This document shows, in pieces, positions 43,127 through 52,615 of a DNA stretch of 64,000 nucleotides; within the stretch, counting starts at the first letter, position 1; every line of letters starts with the position of its first letter. The stretch is from a bacterium SCSIO 12741 (GTDB lineage Bacteria; Bacteroidota; Bacteroidia; Flavobacteriales_G; Salibacteraceae), in NCBI GenBank assembly GCA_024398055.1, contig CP073749.1, positions 2,356,594 through 2,420,593 of the forward strand, given 5' to 3'. Below the pieces are notes generated by a model that was not told the origin of the DNA, ran no database searches, and worked only from the letters and a program-made list of their open reading frames with translations. The translations under genes were made by a program, and so were the position numbers.

Positions 43127-45334
43127 ATGAAAAAACATCTATTAGCATTAGCCCTGTTGGTGGGATCTGTACCCTCAATCGCCCAGCAGAATTCGACAAG
43201 CCCGGTTTCGGGTGGATTGCTGCTCAATGAGCCGCATGAATCTTCAAAACTGCCAAACGGTTTTTGGCAAAATCACATCCCTCATTCCATTCAAGCAGTG
43301 GATGGCGAAGAATGGATTGGAGTGACTTTATTGACCGATGAGAACTTTAATCCCAATGACATTAATGCCCTGCAAGGACAGGTAGGATCTGAGTTGGGCG
43401 AAATTGTAACTGTTCGTGTGCCCGTGAAGAACCTGGATGGTTTAAAGCGTATAGCTGGAATTCGTTACATTGAAGTGGACATGCCCGTGGAGGCTAAGTT
43501 AGACAAAGCCCTGCCAGCCTGTAATGTCCCACAAGTACATGATGGAACCGGACTCTCCGCCAAATACTCGGGGAAAGGAGTGGTGGTAGGAGTTATTGAC
43601 TACGGTTTTGATTTTACACATCCAACCTTTTTAGATACCTCTGGAAATAGCCTGAGAGTTAAAAGAGCCTGGATCATGGGTGACCAAACCGGTACACCTC
43701 CAGCTGGACAAATTGCCGGTTCAGAAATTACCGATCCTGATACCCTATGGGATTATGGTGGAACAACCGACGGGTCTCACGGTACTCATGTGGCTGGAAT
43801 CGCTGGTGGATCCGGTTACCCTGATGGAGATTACACCGGAGTAGCCTATGAGTCTGATTTGGTTTTGGTGGAATTGGATAACAGTGGTAGCTCAGAAATC
43901 ATCAATGGTATTAAGTACATTTTCGATTATGCCGCCGCTCAAGGAAAGCCGGCCGTAGTAAATATGAGCTTAGGTTCTCATTTAGGACCCCACGACGGAA
44001 CCTCGTTACTTGATCAAGCCATTGACAACATGGTGGGACCTGGTAAAATTGTAGTTGGTGCTTCCGGTAATGAAGGGTCAACCCAGTTGCACATCGGACA
44101 TTCTTTTGGATCCGGAGATACGGTGAATACCTGGCCAGCTTTGAATGAAGGAACAGTCGGGGCGACTGTTATAGATATTTGGGGTGAAAAAAATGAAAGC
44201 TTTTCCATTGCCATCGGTGTTATCGATACTTCAGGAAGTATTTTGGGAAGTACCGGGTGGATTACGGTTACCGATACTACCTACGACGGATTGATGGACG
44301 ACCAAGGAGATACCGCTGCCTTTGAAGTGGCCATGGTTAGAAAAAATGGAATCAACGATAAGCCGAGCGCCCGTATTGAAATGTACAGCAATTCCAGTGA
44401 GTACTTCCTCGTGATGGGAATTACCGGGCCCAATGGAAAAAAAGTGGACCTATGGAACCACGGTACTGGACTGGGTGCTGGTTTTTATGACTTTGTTCCT
44501 TTTACGCCAGCTCCTTTCAATTTAACTGCCGGAGATACGCTATCTACTATGGGAGAAATTGGAGGAACAGCTAAGGATATTATTACCGTTGGCGCTTATA
44601 CCTCCAAAACCCATTATACCAACATATTTGGTCAATCGGATACGGTTGGTGAAGGGGAAGGAGAGCTGGCTCTGTTTTCAAGCCTTGGGCCAACAGCTGA
44701 TGGTCGGGTTAAGCCAGATATTACTGCTCCGGGACACTTGGTTGTTTCAGCGGTTAATTCCTACGATCAAGAATACCTTCGAGGTGGACCCTACGAGGGG
44801 CACTTAGTAGACAGTGTGACCGATGGAACGGATACCTGGTATTATGGGCAAATGTCAGGAACATCTATGGCTACTCCAATGACCACAGGTATCATTGCTC
44901 TTTGGCTTCAAGCTGATGAAAATCTCGATCCAAATGGAATCAAAGATCTGTTGAATGGCCACTCCATTAAAGATCAACACACAGGTAGTATTCCTTCAGG
45001 AGGAAATAACTTCTGGGGAAGAGGGAAAATTGATGCTTTGGCTGTAATGACAGAGCTGGAAAGCTACTTTGGAATTAGCGAAGCAGAAGAAAGTGAAGGC
45101 TGGACGGTATATCCTAATCCAACTCAAGGTGAGGTGACTATTAAGTTGGATCAAGGAGAGGTCTCCAACATTCAGCTAACGGATTTGAGCGGTCGAATCC
45201 TACATCAGGAAAATCAATTGTCAGGAAGTCAGTTGACCCTGGATTTGAGCGACTGGAATCAAGGCTTGTATTTATTGAGTCTTTCCGATGCTCAAGGAAA
45301 AAACTATGCTGCCCGTTTGATCGTGGGTCAGTAA
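43127..45334 (+). CDS. T9SS-secreted subtilisin-family (S8) serine peptidase
   Basis: 735 residues. Signal peptide about 1-19; propeptide-like region about 60-125; catalytic triad Asp158 (VVVGVIDYGFDFTHP), His221 (DGSHGTHVAGIAGGSG) and Ser580 (GQMSGTSMATPMTTG), with the oxyanion Asn in GASGNEGS near 314. About 260 residues between His and the Ser block include an insert between about 340 and 480 with a beta-sandwich look. The end (about 655-735) is a T9SS type A sorting domain: WTVYPNPTQGEVTIKLDQ, LTDLSGRILHQEN and GLYLLSLSDAQGKNYAARLI. It acts outside the cell. The small lipoprotein gene three bases upstream is its likely partner. Confidence 0.95.
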   Translation: MKKHLLALALLVGSVPSIAQQNSTSPVSGGLLLNEPHESSKLPNGFWQNHIPHSIQAVDGEEWIGVTLLTDENFNPNDINALQGQVGSELGEIVTVRVPVKNLDGLKRIAGIRYIEVDMPVEAKLDKALPACNVPQVHDGTGLSAKYSGKGVVVGVIDYGFDFTHPTFLDTSGNSLRVKRAWIMGDQTGTPPAGQIAGSEITDPDTLWDYGGTTDGSHGTHVAGIAGGSGYPDGDYTGVAYESDLVLVELDNSGSSEIINGIKYIFDYAAAQGKPAVVNMSLGSHLGPHDGTSLLDQAIDNMVGPGKIVVGASGNEGSTQLHIGHSFGSGDTVNTWPALNEGTVGATVIDIWGEKNESFSIAIGVIDTSGSILGSTGWITVTDTTYDGLMDDQGDTAAFEVAMVRKNGINDKPSARIEMYSNSSEYFLVMGITGPNGKKVDLWNHGTGLGAGFYDFVPFTPAPFNLTAGDTLSTMGEIGGTAKDIITVGAYTSKTHYTNIFGQSDTVGEGEGELALFSSLGPTADGRVKPDITAPGHLVVSAVNSYDQEYLRGGPYEGHLVDSVTDGTDTWYYGQMSGTSMATPMTTGIIALWLQADENLDPNGIKDLLNGHSIKDQHTGSIPSGGNNFWGRGKIDALAVMTELESYFGISEAEESEGWTVYPNPTQGEVTIKLDQGEVSNIQLTDLSGRILHQENQLSGSQLTLDLSDWNQGLYLLSLSDAQGKNYAARLIVGQ

Positions 45335-45356
45335 GCGGTTAAGAATAATAAGAAGG

Positions 45357-45390
45357 AAGCGTTACTCCGATTCGGGGTAGCGCTTTTTTT
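45357..45390 (+). terminator. Rho-independent terminator after the subtilase gene
   Basis: AAGCGTTAC (45357-45365) pairs with GTAGCGCTT (45377-45385) with one G-T pair, followed by seven T. It overlaps the 3' end of the convergent nupC gene. Confidence 0.85.
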
Positions 45391-46699
45391 ATAGAATCAT
45401 TCCAACAATGGTAGCTGAAGTAAGAGAGGCAAGCGTTCCTCCGATTAAGGCCTTTAATCCATATTCTGAAAGCTGTTTGCGCTGAGATGGAGCCAAGGAC
45501 CCAATTCCTCCGATCTGGATGCCAATAGAAGCGAAATTGGCAAAACCACAAAGGATATAAGTTGCCATCACAATGGATTTTTGACTGGCAAAGGCTCCTG
45601 CATCTTTAAGTTCTGCTAAGCTTGCATAGCCTACAAATTCAGAAACGATAATCTTTTCACCCAATAATTGACCAACCAGTGTCATGTCAGGTCCTTCTAC
45701 CCCGATAAGCCACATTAATGGGGCGAAGATGTATCCCAGCACCATTTGAAGCGAAAGGCCAGTATACTTGTTGTTGGTCCAATCGGCAACCAGATCGTTG
45801 ATGTGGGTGTATTCGCCCAGCATGTTCAAGCCATAGTTAACCATGGCAATGAAGGCAAAAAAGACCAGAAGCATGGCTCCCACATTAACAGCCAGTTTTA
45901 GCCCTTCTGTGGTTCCATTAGACAAGGCATCCAGAAAATTGGAGCCCACTTGTTGTTTAGATACTTCAATATTGGAGTTGATTTCTTCGGTTTGCGGAAC
46001 CAGAATTTTGGAGATGACAATGGCCCCTGGTGCTGCCATAATAGAGGCGGCTAATAAGTGCTTGGCATAGAAAAGTCGCTGTACTTCATCACCACCACCC
46101 AAGAAAGCGATGTAAGCTGATAAAACTCCACCTGCAACCGTAGCCATACCTCCCACCATTACCAGTAAGATTTCTGACCGGTTCATCGAGGCCAGGTAGT
46201 TCTTGATCATCAATGGAGATTCCGTTTGGCCCAGGAATATGTTTCCCGCTACCGATAGGCTTTCAGCTCCGCTCACTTTTAAGAATCGGGTGAAAAGTCC
46301 GGCTAATCCCTTTACAACTACCTGAATAATTCCCAAATAGAAAAGGACGGAGGTAAGGGCCGAGAAAAAGATGATTGTAGGAAGAACCTGAAAGGCAAAT
46401 ACAAAGCCGAAGGATTCCTGATCCATGATGTAGTTGCCAAATAGGAATAAGCTCCCCTCCCTGGTGAATTCCAGAATCAGTATAAAAGCCTTACCAACCA
46501 ATTCAAAGGCCCTTTGGACGTAATAGATTTTAAGAATTAGAACGGCTAAAACCAATTGCATGGAAAGACCAACGCCTACCAATCTCCAGGAGATAGCTTT
46601 TCGGTTGGAACTAAATAACCAGGCAATAAAGATGATGACTAACATGCCCAATGCACCTCGTGCAATAGACATGAAATTGAGGGCCAGTAGTAAGCTCAT
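45389..46699 (-). CDS. nupC: Concentrative nucleoside transporter (NupC family)
   Basis: 436 residues with about ten membrane helices. It imports nucleosides with Na+ or H+. Family signatures are AGLFTRFLKVSGAESLSVAG, NIFLGQTESPLMIKNYLASM, NRSEILLVMVGGMATVAGGV and, near the end, ILCGFANFASIGIQIGGIGS. Two deoxynucleoside kinase genes elsewhere in this window give it a metabolic context of nucleoside salvage. It follows the bifunctional-nuclease gene by 13 bases and ends the etfB-etfA-BFN-nupC run. Confidence 0.95.
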   Translation of the reverse strand: MSLLLALNFMSIARGALGMLVIIFIAWLFSSNRKAISWRLVGVGLSMQLVLAVLILKIYYVQRAFELVGKAFILILEFTREGSLFLFGNYIMDQESFGFVFAFQVLPTIIFFSALTSVLFYLGIIQVVVKGLAGLFTRFLKVSGAESLSVAGNIFLGQTESPLMIKNYLASMNRSEILLVMVGGMATVAGGVLSAYIAFLGGGDEVQRLFYAKHLLAASIMAAPGAIVISKILVPQTEEINSNIEVSKQQVGSNFLDALSNGTTEGLKLAVNVGAMLLVFFAFIAMVNYGLNMLGEYTHINDLVADWTNNKYTGLSLQMVLGYIFAPLMWLIGVEGPDMTLVGQLLGEKIIVSEFVGYASLAELKDAGAFASQKSIVMATYILCGFANFASIGIQIGGIGSLAPSQRKQLSEYGLKALIGGTLASLTSATIVGMIL

Positions 46700-46712
46700 G
46701 CCGGGAAAGTTA

Positions 46713-47300
46713 CTACTTTCTCCGATTTAGCTCGTCACGGATCTGGGAAGCGAATTCGTAGTCTTCTGCATCCAAGGCGTCACGTAGCATTTCTTCAAGC
46801 TGTTCCTGGGTTTTGGAAACCAGGGGCTTGTCCTCTTGAACTTCTTCTTCACTTGTTTCTTCCATCGGACGAATGGCAGCATCTTCGTCAATGATGACAC
46901 CGGCATTTTTAAGGATGAATTCATACGTGAAGACCGGACATTTAAATCGTACAGCCAGGGCAATGGCATCTGAAGTACGCGCATCAATTTCCACTCGCTC
47001 TCCCGAAGGAGATAGGCAAATCAATTGAGCGTAGAACACCCCTTCCTTTAGGTTGTAGATAATGACCTCTTCCAGGTTGATTGAAAAAGCTTCGGCAAAA
47101 TGCTTGAATACATCATGCGTTAGCGGACGGCTTGGTTTCATCTGCTCCAACTCAATAGCGATAGCCTGAGCTTCGAAACTGCCAATAATGATTGGTAAGC
47201 TACGGTTTCCCTCCACCTCGCTCAGAACAAGGGCATACGCCCCCGTCTGAGTTTGGCTATAGGATAAACCTGATATTTCAAGTTTGATTTTTTCTTCCAT
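46713..47300 (-). CDS. Bifunctional nuclease family (DUF151) protein with C-terminal UVR motif
   Basis: 195 residues. Residues about 1-135 are the BFN/DUF151 domain: YALVLSEVEGNRSLPIIIGS, FEAQAIAIELEQMKPSRPLT and ARTSDAIALAVRFKCPVFTY. Residues about 158-195 form a UvrB/UvrC-type helical hairpin (EMLRDALDAEDYEFASQIRD), which usually mediates protein contacts. A plant member is reported to have DNase/RNase activity; bacterial function is poorly known. It lies 29 bases downstream of etfA and 13 upstream of nupC on the same strand. No export signal is seen, so it acts in the cytoplasm. Confidence 0.93.
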   Translation of the reverse strand: MEEKIKLEISGLSYSQTQTGAYALVLSEVEGNRSLPIIIGSFEAQAIAIELEQMKPSRPLTHDVFKHFAEAFSINLEEVIIYNLKEGVFYAQLICLSPSGERVEIDARTSDAIALAVRFKCPVFTYEFILKNAGVIIDEDAAIRPMEETSEEEVQEDKPLVSKTQEQLEEMLRDALDAEDYEFASQIRDELNRRK

Positions 47301-47329
47301 CGATTCAGATTCGATGCGTTAAGACCAAA

Positions 47330-48280
47330 TTAGGCCAGGATATTTTTTGTTGCTTCGACCAATTTAGGAACTACTTCAAAAGCATCTCCAACGATACCGT
47401 AATCGGCTGCCTTAAAGAAAGGAGCTTCAGGGTCCGTATTGATAACTACGATCACCTTGGATCCGTTAACTCCAGCCAAGTGCTGAATAGCTCCGGAAAT
47501 ACCAATGGCGATGTACAAGTTTGGACGAATAGCAATACCTGTTTGACCTACGTGCTCGTGGTGAGGTCTCCATCCGATATCGGCAACGGGACGAGAACAA
47601 GCAGTAGCAGCGCCTAAGTTTTCGGCCAATTCTTCTACCATTCCCCAGTTTTCAGGACCTTTCAATCCGCGACCTGCACTTACCACCATTTCGGCTTCGG
47701 TCAAATCGAGTTTGCCTTCGGTTCCTTTCTTGCGGAATTCTTTGAAACGTACTTTGCTTGCACCTGCTTCTTCAGCAACTTTCTCAACGGAAGCACTTCC
47801 GTCGGTAGTTTCTACTGAAAGTGAGTTAGGCAATACAGTCAATACTTTGTTGTCAGAACTTACGGAGAACTGAGCGAAAGCTTTTCCTGAGAAAACCGCT
47901 TTGTTAACTACAAAACCATTTGATGTGTCAGGCAATGCCACCACACCAGAAACGATACCAGCATTTCTTTTGGCAGCTACAATAGGAGCTACTGCTTTTC
48001 CACCGTGATCGTGGGCAGTAACAACGATTGATGCTCCAAGAGCGTCAGCCTTTTGGGATACCCATAGAGCAAGCTGGCTATTGTCATGTCCATCGATGGC
48101 AGTATTGCAAATCACTTTGCTGGCACCAAATTGACCCAAAGCGGCCAAAGCGCTATCATCCACATTACCAAAAGTCAATGCGGTACAATCAGCGTCCATT
48201 TGAGAAGCGTAGTAAACAGCTTCATTGGAAGATTTTAAAATCTTTCCGTCTTTATTTTCTACTAAAACTACTACTGCCAT
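47330..48280 (-). CDS. etfA: Electron transfer flavoprotein alpha subunit
   Basis: 316 residues; FAD-binding partner of EtfB, taking electrons from acyl-CoA dehydrogenases. The C-terminal FAD domain has VSAGRGLKGPENWGMVEELA, GAATACSRPVADIGWRPHHE with VGQTGIAIRPNLYIAIGISG, and AIQHLAGVNGSKVIVVINTD. The N-terminal domain is typical of alpha subunits. It begins two bases after the etfB stop codon. Confidence 0.97.
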   Translation of the reverse strand: MAVVVLVENKDGKILKSSNEAVYYASQMDADCTALTFGNVDDSALAALGQFGASKVICNTAIDGHDNSQLALWVSQKADALGASIVVTAHDHGGKAVAPIVAAKRNAGIVSGVVALPDTSNGFVVNKAVFSGKAFAQFSVSSDNKVLTVLPNSLSVETTDGSASVEKVAEEAGASKVRFKEFRKKGTEGKLDLTEAEMVVSAGRGLKGPENWGMVEELAENLGAATACSRPVADIGWRPHHEHVGQTGIAIRPNLYIAIGISGAIQHLAGVNGSKVIVVINTDPEAPFFKAADYGIVGDAFEVVPKLVEATKNILA

Positions 48281-48281
48281 C

Positions 48282-49022
48282 TTAAATAACTTTTGCTTCG
48301 TTTCTTAATAGATCAATTAGCTCAGCTGCATTATCCGGATCGATGAAACGACACTCAGATTTGGCAGGAGGAAGGCTGTAAGAGCTTACCTCAGTTGAAG
48401 TAGCGCTACCTGAAGCAGGTACTACTTCCAATTTTTTGGTTCTTGCGGCCATAATTCCACGCATGTTAGGAATACGCTGCTCGGCCATTCCCTTAGCTGC
48501 ACTCAATACAAGAGGAAGGTCAGCTTCCAGTACTTCGGTTCCACCTTGAACGTCACATTCAATAGTGGCAACAGTACCGGCCACATCAAGTTTAGTAGCT
48601 TGAGATAGGAATGGCATGTCCAACAAGGCTGCGATCATTCCTGGTACTTGAGCGCCATTGTAGTTAATGGTTTCTTTACCAGCGAGAATAAGGTCGTAGT
48701 TTTTGTCTTTGGCGTAATTGGCAATTTCGTTAGCAACCTGCAAAGCATCGGTAGCAGAAGCATCGATACGAACGGCAGAATCGGCACCAATAGCGAGGGC
48801 CTTACGAATAATCGGATCATTTTCCGCACCACCAACGGTAATAGTAGTTACTGTTCCTCCAAGAGTTTCTTTCAGCTCCAATCCACGCACCAAAGCATAC
48901 CACTCGTCATAAGGGTTAACGATAAACTGTACGCCAGCCTCGTTAAATTTCGTATCCCCATCGGTGAACGAAATCTTCGTTGTGGTATCCGGTGCTTTAC
49001 TTATACAAACCAGAATATTCAT
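48282..49022 (-). CDS. etfB: Electron transfer flavoprotein beta subunit
   Basis: 246 residues from ATG 49022 (MNILVCISKAPDTTTKISFT); an in-frame TTG at 49040 is less likely. It binds AMP and pairs with EtfA. The signature region is VNPYDEWYALVRGLELKETL, then AIGADSAVRIDASATDALQV, and DLILAGKETINYNGAQVPGM. A full-match -7 box (49051-49058) lies upstream. It heads the run etfB-etfA-BFN-nupC, divergent from pdhB. Confidence 0.96.
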   Translation of the reverse strand: MNILVCISKAPDTTTKISFTDGDTKFNEAGVQFIVNPYDEWYALVRGLELKETLGGTVTTITVGGAENDPIIRKALAIGADSAVRIDASATDALQVANEIANYAKDKNYDLILAGKETINYNGAQVPGMIAALLDMPFLSQATKLDVAGTVATIECDVQGGTEVLEADLPLVLSAAKGMAEQRIPNMRGIMAARTKKLEVVPASGSATSTEVSSYSLPPAKSECRFIDPDNAAELIDLLRNEAKVI

Positions 49023-49050
49023 AGAAATTATTTGCTTCAAATTAAGGCTG

Positions 49051-49058
49051 CAAAGGTA
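49051..49058 (-). promoter_or_regulatory. -7 box of etfB
   Basis: Minus-strand TACCTTTG, a complete match to TAnnTTTG, 28 bases before the etfB ATG. No TTG at the -33 distance. Confidence 0.5.
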
Positions 49059-49187
49059 AGTAAAAAACGTCCTGCTTGGAGGGGGGAGAGCTGACCACTT
49101 CAGGTGCGGATTTGCTTTGAAGTCTGCGAGATCAGGCCGGTCCGTTAAATGGTCAATTTTCTTTAGGGCTGAATTTGTATTATATCC

Positions 49188-49195
49188 TATTTTTG
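49188..49195 (+). promoter_or_regulatory. -7 box of pdhB
   Basis: TATTTTTG, a complete match to TAnnTTTG, 23 bases before the pdhB ATG at 49219. It lies inside the extended frame and so argues against the upstream start at 49117. Confidence 0.5.
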
Positions 49196-49218
49196 TGGCC
49201 CTTCAAAATCGAAGAACA

Positions 49219-50199
49219 ATGAGAGTGATTCAATTTCGTGAGGCCCTGAGAGAGGCGATGAGTGAAGAAATGAGACGTGACAACAACGTCTTTCTGATGG
49301 GTGAAGAGGTAGCCGAATACAACGGTGCCTATAAGGTAAGCCAGGGAATGTTGGACGAATTTGGTCCAGACCGGGTTATCGATACACCTATTGCTGAACT
49401 GGGTTTTGCCGGAATCGGTGTGGGAGCTGCCATGAATGGATTGCGTCCCATCGTTGAGTTTATGACCTGGAATTTCGCCATCTTGGCGGCGGACCAAATT
49501 ATTAACTCGGCAGCCAAAATGCTCCAGATGAGTGGTGGGCAATACCACGTACCCATCGTTTTCCGCGGTGGAAATGGTCAGGCTGGTCAGTTGGCGGCAA
49601 CACACTCCCAGAGTTTCGAAGCCTTTTACGCTCACGTACCAGGACTAAAAGTTCTTACTCCTTCTAATCCATACGACGCTAAAGGATTGTTGAAAGCTGC
49701 GATCCGTGATGAAGATCCAGTAGTTTTCCTGGAGTCTGAAAAAATGTATGGTGATAAAGGTGAAGTGCCGGATAGTGAATATATTATTCCAATTGGTCAG
49801 GCCAACGTAAAAAGAACCGGTACTCATTGTACCATCGTAACCTTCGGAAAAATCATCAAGATTGTGGACGAAGCTGCTGAAGCTTTGGCCAAAGAAGGAA
49901 TTGAGGTAGAAGTGATCGACTTGCGTACCATTCGTCCATGGGATGAGGCTACCGTTATTAAATCGGTGATGAAGACCAATCGCTTGTTGATTGTGGAAGA
50001 GTCTTGGCCAGTTGCTTCTATCGCTTCTGAGATTTCTTTCCGGGTTCAGCGTGAAGCCTTCGATTACCTCGATGCGCCTATCCGTCGATTGACTCAAAAG
50101 GATACTCCTTTTGCCTTTGCTACCACACTTATCGATGAGGCACTTCCTCACACCGAAGATGTGGTTCGTGTGGTGAAGGAGCTGATGTATCAGGCCTAA
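49219..50199 (+). CDS. pdhB: Pyruvate dehydrogenase E1 component beta subunit
   Basis: 326 residues from ATG 49219 (MRVIQFREALREAMSEEMRR). It forms E1 with an alpha subunit and decarboxylates pyruvate using thiamine diphosphate. Typical blocks are FLMGEEVAEYNGAYKVSQGM, DTPIAELGFAGIGVGAAMNG, LRPIVEFMTWNFAILAADQI, VFRGGNGQAGQLAATHSQSF and the C-terminal transketolase part with VEVIDLRTIRPWDEATVIKS. No alpha subunit, E2 or E3 gene is nearby, so the complex is encoded at scattered loci. A closely related 2-oxoacid E1 beta is a lesser alternative. Confidence 0.93.
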   Translation: MRVIQFREALREAMSEEMRRDNNVFLMGEEVAEYNGAYKVSQGMLDEFGPDRVIDTPIAELGFAGIGVGAAMNGLRPIVEFMTWNFAILAADQIINSAAKMLQMSGGQYHVPIVFRGGNGQAGQLAATHSQSFEAFYAHVPGLKVLTPSNPYDAKGLLKAAIRDEDPVVFLESEKMYGDKGEVPDSEYIIPIGQANVKRTGTHCTIVTFGKIIKIVDEAAEALAKEGIEVEVIDLRTIRPWDEATVIKSVMKTNRLLIVEESWPVASIASEISFRVQREAFDYLDAPIRRLTQKDTPFAFATTLIDEALPHTEDVVRVVKELMYQA

Positions 50200-50280
50200 G
50201 TCCTTCTCGGTAGATCCGAACCTTCTGTTTTTTATTATCCCTCTGTCATTCAGCAGGTTATTATATCTGGGAAATACAAT

Positions 50281-50310
50281 TTGTACGAACCGATATAAAG
50301 CCTACTTTTG
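50281..50310 (+). promoter_or_regulatory. Promoter of the membrane pyrophosphatase gene
   Basis: TTG (50281-50283), exactly 19 bases, then TACTTTTG (50303-50310): a full match to TTG-N19-TAnnTTTG. The start near 50316 leaves a leader of about 54 bases. Confidence 0.8.
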
Positions 50311-50369
50311 CTGGCTTTTAACGCTATCTGTTAGAGATTAAATAAGTTATCAATAGAAATTAAATAAGA

Positions 50370-52610
50370 ATGGAACAGAACATCATTTTTGTGCCAATTG
50401 CACTTTCGATCCTCGGACTTCTCTTTATGCTCGTCAAAATGAGCTGGGTAAAAAAGCAAGCTCCCGGAAGTGAGCGGATGCAATTTATTTCCAAGAGTAT
50501 TAAAGAAGGTGCTCTTGCCTTTTTGAATGCAGAATACCGTTTGTTGGTCATTTTCGCTGTTGTTGCAGCAGGTCTGTTGTTTGTGATTTCAACTTTGGTG
50601 CCTACCACCAGTTGGATGATTGTACCGGCTTTCATTTTCGGAGCCATTTTTTCGGCCTTGGCTGGAAACATCGGAATGCGTGTTGCTACCGAAGCTAATG
50701 CTCGTACTGCAGAAGCAGCTAAAACAAGTTTGCCACAAGCTCTTAAAGTTTCCTTCGGTGGAGGTACTGTAATGGGATTGGGTGTAGCTGGATTGGCTGT
50801 ACTCGGATTGAGTCTGTTCTTTATGTTTTTTGCTTCCCAGTTTATGGGTGGAGGCGGAGACTTCTACGGAAATATGACTGTGGTTCTTGAGGCCTTGGCT
50901 GGTTTCTCTCTGGGAGCTGAGTCAATCGCCTTGTTTGCTCGTGTGGGTGGTGGTATTTATACCAAAGCTGCTGACGTTGGAGCTGACCTGGTAGGTAAAG
51001 TAGAAGCAGGCATCCCAGAAGATGATCCACGTAACCCGGCAACTATTGCTGATAACGTAGGAGATAACGTAGGTGACGTAGCTGGTATGGGAGCCGACCT
51101 TTTTGGTTCGTATGTAGCTACCGTTTTGGCGGCCATGGTACTGGGTAACTATGTGATTCGCGATATGAGCGAAACAGTTGGTTTCTCCGATGCTTTCAAC
51201 AACATGGGCCCAATCCTTCTTCCAATGGTTATCGCCGGAGTTGGAATTTTGGCTTCTATTATCGGAACATTCCTGGTAAAAATTGGAAGCAACGATGCTA
51301 AAGAACCTCAAGTACAAAAAGCTTTGGATATCGGAAACTGGACCTCTATCATTTTGACTTTGATCGCCAGTTACTTCCTGATCAACTGGATGCTTCCTGA
51401 AACCATGAACATGAAGTTCTTCGGTGAAGGATATAAAGAAGTAGCTTCTATCAATGTTTTCTACTCGGCTTGTATTGGTCTTGCAGTAGGAGCTTTGATC
51501 TCTATGGTGACTGCTTACTATACCAGTTTGGGTAAAAAACCAGTATTGGATATCGTACAAAATTCTTCTACCGGTGCTGCTACCAATATTATCGCTGGTT
51601 TGGCCGTAGGTATGAAGTCCACTTTTGCTTCAGTAATCCTTTTTGCTGCTGCCATTTACGGTTCTTATGCCTTAGCCGGTTTCTACGGTGTGGCTTTGGC
51701 CGCTTCTGCTATGATGGCTACCACAGCTATGCAGTTGGCTATCGATGCTTTCGGACCGATTGCAGATAACGCTGGTGGAGTTGCTGAAATGAGTGAATTG
51801 GAAGACCACGTTCGTGAGCGTACCGATATTTTGGACTCTGTAGGTAATACTACTGCAGCTGTTGGAAAAGGATTTGCGATCGCTTCTGCAGCATTGACTG
51901 CTTTGGCTCTGTTTGCTGCTTACGTAACCTTTACTGGTATCGACGGTATCAACATTTTTAAAGCAGACGTTTTGGCCATGCTTTTTGTAGGAGGTATGAT
52001 TCCGGTTGTATTCTCAGCCATGGCTATGAAGTCAGTGGGTAAAGCAGCCATGGAAATGGTTCAGGAAGTACGTCGTCAGTTCCGCGAAATTCCTGGAATT
52101 ATGGAAGGTACTGGTACTCCTGAGTACGCCAAGTGTGTAGATATCTCTACCAAGGCTGCCTTGAAAGAGATGTTGCTTCCTGGTTTGATTACCATCATTA
52201 CTCCAATTATCGTTGGTTTGGTTTTCGGATCTGAGCCTCTTGGAGGTTACATGGCTGGTGTTTGTGTAAGTGGTGTTATGTGGGCCATCTTCCAGAACAA
52301 CGCTGGTGGTGCCTGGGACAACGCTAAGAAATCTTTTGAAGCAGGTGTAATGATCGACGGTGAAATGACTTACAAAGGATCTGATGCTCACAAAGCAGCC
52401 GTAACAGGTGATACTGTAGGTGATCCATTTAAAGATACTTCTGGTCCATCCATGAACATTTTGATTAAGTTGACTTGTTTGGTTGGTTTGGTAATTGCCC
52501 CAATCTTAGGTCAAATGGAAGGAAACGGAGAGCACGCTTCTAAAGATCAAACCCCAACTGAAATTGAGGTTTCTGAAGCAACTAATAGCACCATTAACAC
52601 TATTCACTAA
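50370..52610 (+). CDS. hppA: Membrane-bound ion-pumping pyrophosphatase
   Basis: 746 residues with about 16 membrane helices; hydrolyses pyrophosphate and pumps H+ and/or Na+ across the inner membrane. The active-site blocks are [20 protein letters not shown] (about 207), [20 protein letters not shown] (about 230), [20 protein letters not shown] (about 460) and [20 protein letters not shown] (about 680). The K+-determining site reads [16 protein letters not shown], with Ala where K+-independent pumps have Lys, so the enzyme is probably K+-dependent. Whether it pumps Na+, H+ or both cannot be read safely. It is followed after five bases by the YceI gene. Confidence 0.97.
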   Translation: MEQNIIFVPIALSILGLLFMLVKMSWVKKQAPGSERMQFISKSIKEGALAFLNAEYRLLVIFAVVAAGLLFVISTLVPTTSWMIVPAFIFGAIFSALAGNIGMRVATEANARTAEAAKTSLPQALKVSFGGGTVMGLGVAGLAVLGLSLFFMFFASQFMGGGGDFYGNMTVVLEALAGFSLGAESIALFARVGGGIYTKAADVGADLVGKVEAGIPEDDPRNPATIADNVGDNVGDVAGMGADLFGSYVATVLAAMVLGNYVIRDMSETVGFSDAFNNMGPILLPMVIAGVGILASIIGTFLVKIGSNDAKEPQVQKALDIGNWTSIILTLIASYFLINWMLPETMNMKFFGEGYKEVASINVFYSACIGLAVGALISMVTAYYTSLGKKPVLDIVQNSSTGAATNIIAGLAVGMKSTFASVILFAAAIYGSYALAGFYGVALAASAMMATTAMQLAIDAFGPIADNAGGVAEMSELEDHVRERTDILDSVGNTTAAVGKGFAIASAALTALALFAAYVTFTGIDGINIFKADVLAMLFVGGMIPVVFSAMAMKSVGKAAMEMVQEVRRQFREIPGIMEGTGTPEYAKCVDISTKAALKEMLLPGLITIITPIIVGLVFGSEPLGGYMAGVCVSGVMWAIFQNNAGGAWDNAKKSFEAGVMIDGEMTYKGSDAHKAAVTGDTVGDPFKDTSGPSMNILIKLTCLVGLVIAPILGQMEGNGEHASKDQTPTEIEVSEATNSTINTIH

Positions 52611-52615
52611 GAAGT

